Shown here: piece by piece, positions 61,943 through 64,000 of the stretch
Layout: each line of letters begins with the position of its first letter
Position numbering within the stretch: the stretch's first letter is position 1
Source of the DNA: Pseudomonas sp. TCU-HL1
Lineage (GTDB): Bacteria > Pseudomonadota > Gammaproteobacteria > Pseudomonadales > Pseudomonadaceae
NCBI RefSeq assembly: GCF_001708505.1
Contig: NZ_CP015992.1
Span: 3,348,001-3,412,000 of the forward strand
Direction: 5' to 3'
DNA: 64,000 nt
Translations under genes and position numbers: made by a program
The notes under the pieces: generated by a model
What the model was told of the DNA's origin: nothing
The model's database searches: none
Seen by the model: the letters and a program-made list of their open reading frames with translations, nothing else

Positions 61943-63460
61943 ATGTCCATTCTCAGACCCAGCAATGACCAACTCGGTGAGATCGCCGCCTCCCTCGGCA
62001 TCACCTTGAGTGCTTCGCAGATAGCGGACTACCAGGTAGCGCTACAAGGCAACTTCGACGCGTATGACCAGCTCGACGCACTTCCGGACTTTCTTCCCGA
62101 AGTCCGCTACCCACGGCATGGCGTTCGAGTGCCAGGCGCCGAGGAGAATCGCTATGGCGCCTGGCAATGCAAGTCGGAAATCCGCGGCAAGGCCAATGGT
62201 CCGTTGGCAGGCAAGAGCGTCGCGATCAAGGACAACATCGCGGTCGCCGGGCTCCCCATGCTCAATGGGACCTTCACCCTCGATGGCTATCTGCCCGAAG
62301 TCGACGCCACGGTCGTCACCCGACTGCTGGATGCCGGCGTGGCTATCGCCGGCAAGGCAGTCTGCGAAGCGCTGTGTTTCTCTGGCGGCTCCCACACCGC
62401 GGCCAGCGGCCCGGTACACAATCCACTTCGGCATGGCTACTCCGCTGGCGGTTCCTCGTCGGGCTGCGCCGCGCTCGTCGCCGCAGGCGAAGTGGACCTG
62501 GCCGTCGGCAGCGACCAGGGCGGCTCGGTTCGCATCCCCGCCTCCTTCTGCGGCGTGTATGGCATGAAGCCAACCCATGGGTTGGTGCCCTATACCGGCG
62601 CCATGCCCATCGAAACGACCCTCGACCACCTGGGCCCGATTACCGCTGGCGTCCGGGACAACGCACTGATGCTGGAGGTGCTGGCCGGCGCCGACGGCCT
62701 CGACCCTCGCCAGTCGAACGCCGCACAGGCTGGCGGCTACGTCGAGGCGCTGTCGCGCGGCGTCGCCGGCATGCGGATCGGCATTCTCAAGGAAGGCTTC
62801 GGCCTGGCCAACTCGGAAGCGCTCGTGGATCAGGCGGTGCTGGAGTCCAGCGAGGTCTTCCGGGCCCTCGGCGCGACGGTCGAAGAGGTATCCCTTCCCA
62901 TGCACGCACTCGGTCCGGTCATCTGGCTGGCAATCGCGGCCGAAGGCGCCACCCAGCAGATGATGAAAGGCAACAGCCACGGCTTCAATTGGCGCGGCCT
63001 CTACCTGACCGGCATGATGGAACACCATGCGCGCTGGCGGGAGCAGGCGGGCAGCCTCCCGGACACGGTCAAGACGACGATGATCCTGGGCGAGTACCTC
63101 AGCCGCCAGTACCAGGGCCGCTATTACGGCAAGGCACAGAACATCGCCCGGCAACTGCGCCAGGCCTACGACAGCCTGTTCGAAAAATATGACCTGCTGC
63201 TGATGCCCACGCTGCCGATCAGGGCGACCCCGCTGCCAAGCCCGGATGCCGCACTGCCGGACTACTTGGGCCGCGCCTTCGAGATGCTCGGCAACACCTG
63301 TGGCTTCGATGTGTCCGGGCATCCGGCAATGTCGATCCCTTGCGCCATTCGCGATGGCCTGCCAATCGGCCTGCAACTGGTGGGCAAGCACTTCGGCGAA
63401 GCCGACATCTACCGTGCGGCCCATGCGTTCGAGCAAGCCACCGACTGGCGATCCCGCTGA
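61943..63460 (+). CDS. amidase signature enzyme, nitrile hydratase-linked
   Basis: 505 residues. The Ser-cisSer-Lys triad is complete: Lys96 in VAIKDNIAV, Ser171 in SAGGSSSGCAAL and Ser195 in SDQGGSVRIPAS. As I recall, these are the same residue numbers as in the enantioselective amidase of Rhodococcus nitrile clusters. The N-terminal 75-residue helical part is also shared. It hydrolyses the amide from nitrile hydratase to the acid and ammonia. In P. chlororaphis the amidase gene stands before the hydratase genes; here it follows them. The stop is directly joined to the start of the next gene. Confidence 0.93.
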   Translation: MSILRPSNDQLGEIAASLGITLSASQIADYQVALQGNFDAYDQLDALPDFLPEVRYPRHGVRVPGAEENRYGAWQCKSEIRGKANGPLAGKSVAIKDNIAVAGLPMLNGTFTLDGYLPEVDATVVTRLLDAGVAIAGKAVCEALCFSGGSHTAASGPVHNPLRHGYSAGGSSSGCAALVAAGEVDLAVGSDQGGSVRIPASFCGVYGMKPTHGLVPYTGAMPIETTLDHLGPITAGVRDNALMLEVLAGADGLDPRQSNAAQAGGYVEALSRGVAGMRIGILKEGFGLANSEALVDQAVLESSEVFRALGATVEEVSLPMHALGPVIWLAIAAEGATQQMMKGNSHGFNWRGLYLTGMMEHHARWREQAGSLPDTVKTTMILGEYLSRQYQGRYYGKAQNIARQLRQAYDSLFEKYDLLLMPTLPIRATPLPSPDAALPDYLGRAFEMLGNTCGFDVSGHPAMSIPCAIRDGLPIGLQLVGKHFGEADIYRAAHAFEQATDWRSR

Positions 63461-64000
63461 ATGTTCTTCTTCAACGCCACCAAGGAGAGGAGCCTCCTGC
63501 TTGCACTCGCTGAATGGCTGGAATCTCCCGAGCGGACTTCAGCACCAGCCATGGACTCAGCTCCACTGCTGCAGCGGGTGACAACAGGCATCATCCTGCA
63601 CCTGGAGGAGCTCAGACGCCTCAAGGTCGATTGCAGCGATCTCCAGCAGGACGCGCGCAACCGGGATGCCGAGCTGGGACGCACAAATGCGGAACTGCAG
63701 CGTCTGAAGTCGCGCTTCGAGCTGATTTGCCAGAGTGCAAGGGAGGGCCTCTGGGAAATGGACATACCTGCCCATGGCGTTCTCGAACCGGGCAATCCCG
63801 TCTGGTGGTCGGACCAGATGCCTTCGCTGCTGGGGTATCAGGACAAGGCGGACTACCCCGACCGCCTGGGCAGCTGGACCAACCAGCTGCACCCTCAAGA
63901 CCGACAGCGCACGCTGGATCTCTTCACTGGCTACATTAACGGTCGCAGTGGCCAGGCGACCTATCAGGCGGAGTTCCGACTCGCCACCAACGCCGGCGGG
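63461..64000 (+). CDS. PAS-domain sensor protein, 3' end beyond the window
   Basis: The frame from ATG 63461 stays open to the window end (180 codons). It begins MFFFNATKERSLLLALAEWL, has a helical, coiled-coil-like stretch (LEELRRLKVDCSDLQQ to about residue 85), then a PAS_3-type fold: SRFELICQSAREGLWEMDIP, WWSDQMPSLLGY, LHPQDRQRTLD, YQAEFRLAT. Such beginnings are known from PAS-type chemoreceptors (Aer-like) and GGDEF/histidine kinase sensors; the output domain lies outside. ATG follows the amidase stop with no gap (TGA|ATG), so it is translationally coupled to the nitrile genes. No membrane helix is seen so far. Confidence 0.75.
   Translation, partial: MFFFNATKERSLLLALAEWLESPERTSAPAMDSAPLLQRVTTGIILHLEELRRLKVDCSDLQQDARNRDAELGRTNAELQRLKSRFELICQSAREGLWEMDIPAHGVLEPGNPVWWSDQMPSLLGYQDKADYPDRLGSWTNQLHPQDRQRTLDLFTGYINGRSGQATYQAEFRLATNAGG

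Overview
The window reads as one chromosomal stretch of a GC-rich gamma-proteobacterium of the genus Pseudomonas in the broad sense. The grounds are GC-rich codon use, the many short palindromic repeats of the GTAGGGGCGAATTCATTCGC and GTAGGAGCGAGCTCTGCTCGC type between genes, and gene order. The first 14.5 kb follow an order I remember from P. aeruginosa (roughly PA2549 to PA2557): TerC protein, acyl-CoA dehydrogenase, LysR regulator, a five-gene beta-oxidation operon, a regulator and an acyl-CoA ligase. This synteny is from memory and was not searched. No tRNA, rRNA, CRISPR array, prophage or intact insertion sequence was found.

Layout. 0-14.5 kb: TerC end and a small overlapping gene, acyl-CoA dehydrogenase/LysR pair, operon for activation and beta-oxidation of a short or branched acyl chain, chemoreceptor, AraC regulator, and an acyl-CoA ligase behind an 18-bp-arm palindrome. 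14.7-21.2 kb: complete structural operon for quinohemoprotein amine dehydrogenase (beta, gamma, radical-SAM maturase, diheme alpha), divergent from an aldehyde dehydrogenase with a sigma-54-type promoter. 21.2-21.9 kb: gene-free, packed with palindromic repeats. 21.9-28.5 kb: small glycine-zipper protein, amino acid/amine permease, glutamine-synthetase-like gamma-glutamyl ligase, phenylacetaldehyde dehydrogenase-like gene and a FeaR-type regulator. 28.6-50.8 kb: full phenylacetate catabolic set: paaX, paaY, paaN leftward; paaFGHIJK rightward; a small unrelated block (fimbrial protein, P-loop kinase, DUF1428 protein); then paaABCDE, DUF485 protein, sodium:solute symporter, OprD-like porin and paaZ. 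51-56.8 kb: GFA-domain protein, oxaloacetate decarboxylase-like enzyme, two-subunit tartrate dehydratase/class I fumarase, C4-dicarboxylate carrier and LysR regulator. 57-64 kb: AraC regulator, outer-membrane channel, aldoxime dehydratase, nitrile hydratase alpha and beta, amidase, and the start of a PAS-domain sensor running off the window.

How it fits together. Most of the window can be read as one theme, supply and use of phenylacetate. Aromatic amines could be oxidised in the periplasm to the aldehyde (qhp) and then to phenylacetate (two aldehyde dehydrogenases, one beside feaR). An aldoxime could be dehydrated to a nitrile, hydrated to an amide and hydrolysed to the acid (oxd, nitrile hydratase, amidase). 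Phenylacetate would enter through the porin and symporter, be activated by PaaK, epoxidised by PaaABCDE, opened by PaaG and PaaZ (or PaaN), and beta-oxidised by PaaFGHJ. The phenyl specificity of both upper routes is inferred from neighbourhood, not from active-site evidence.
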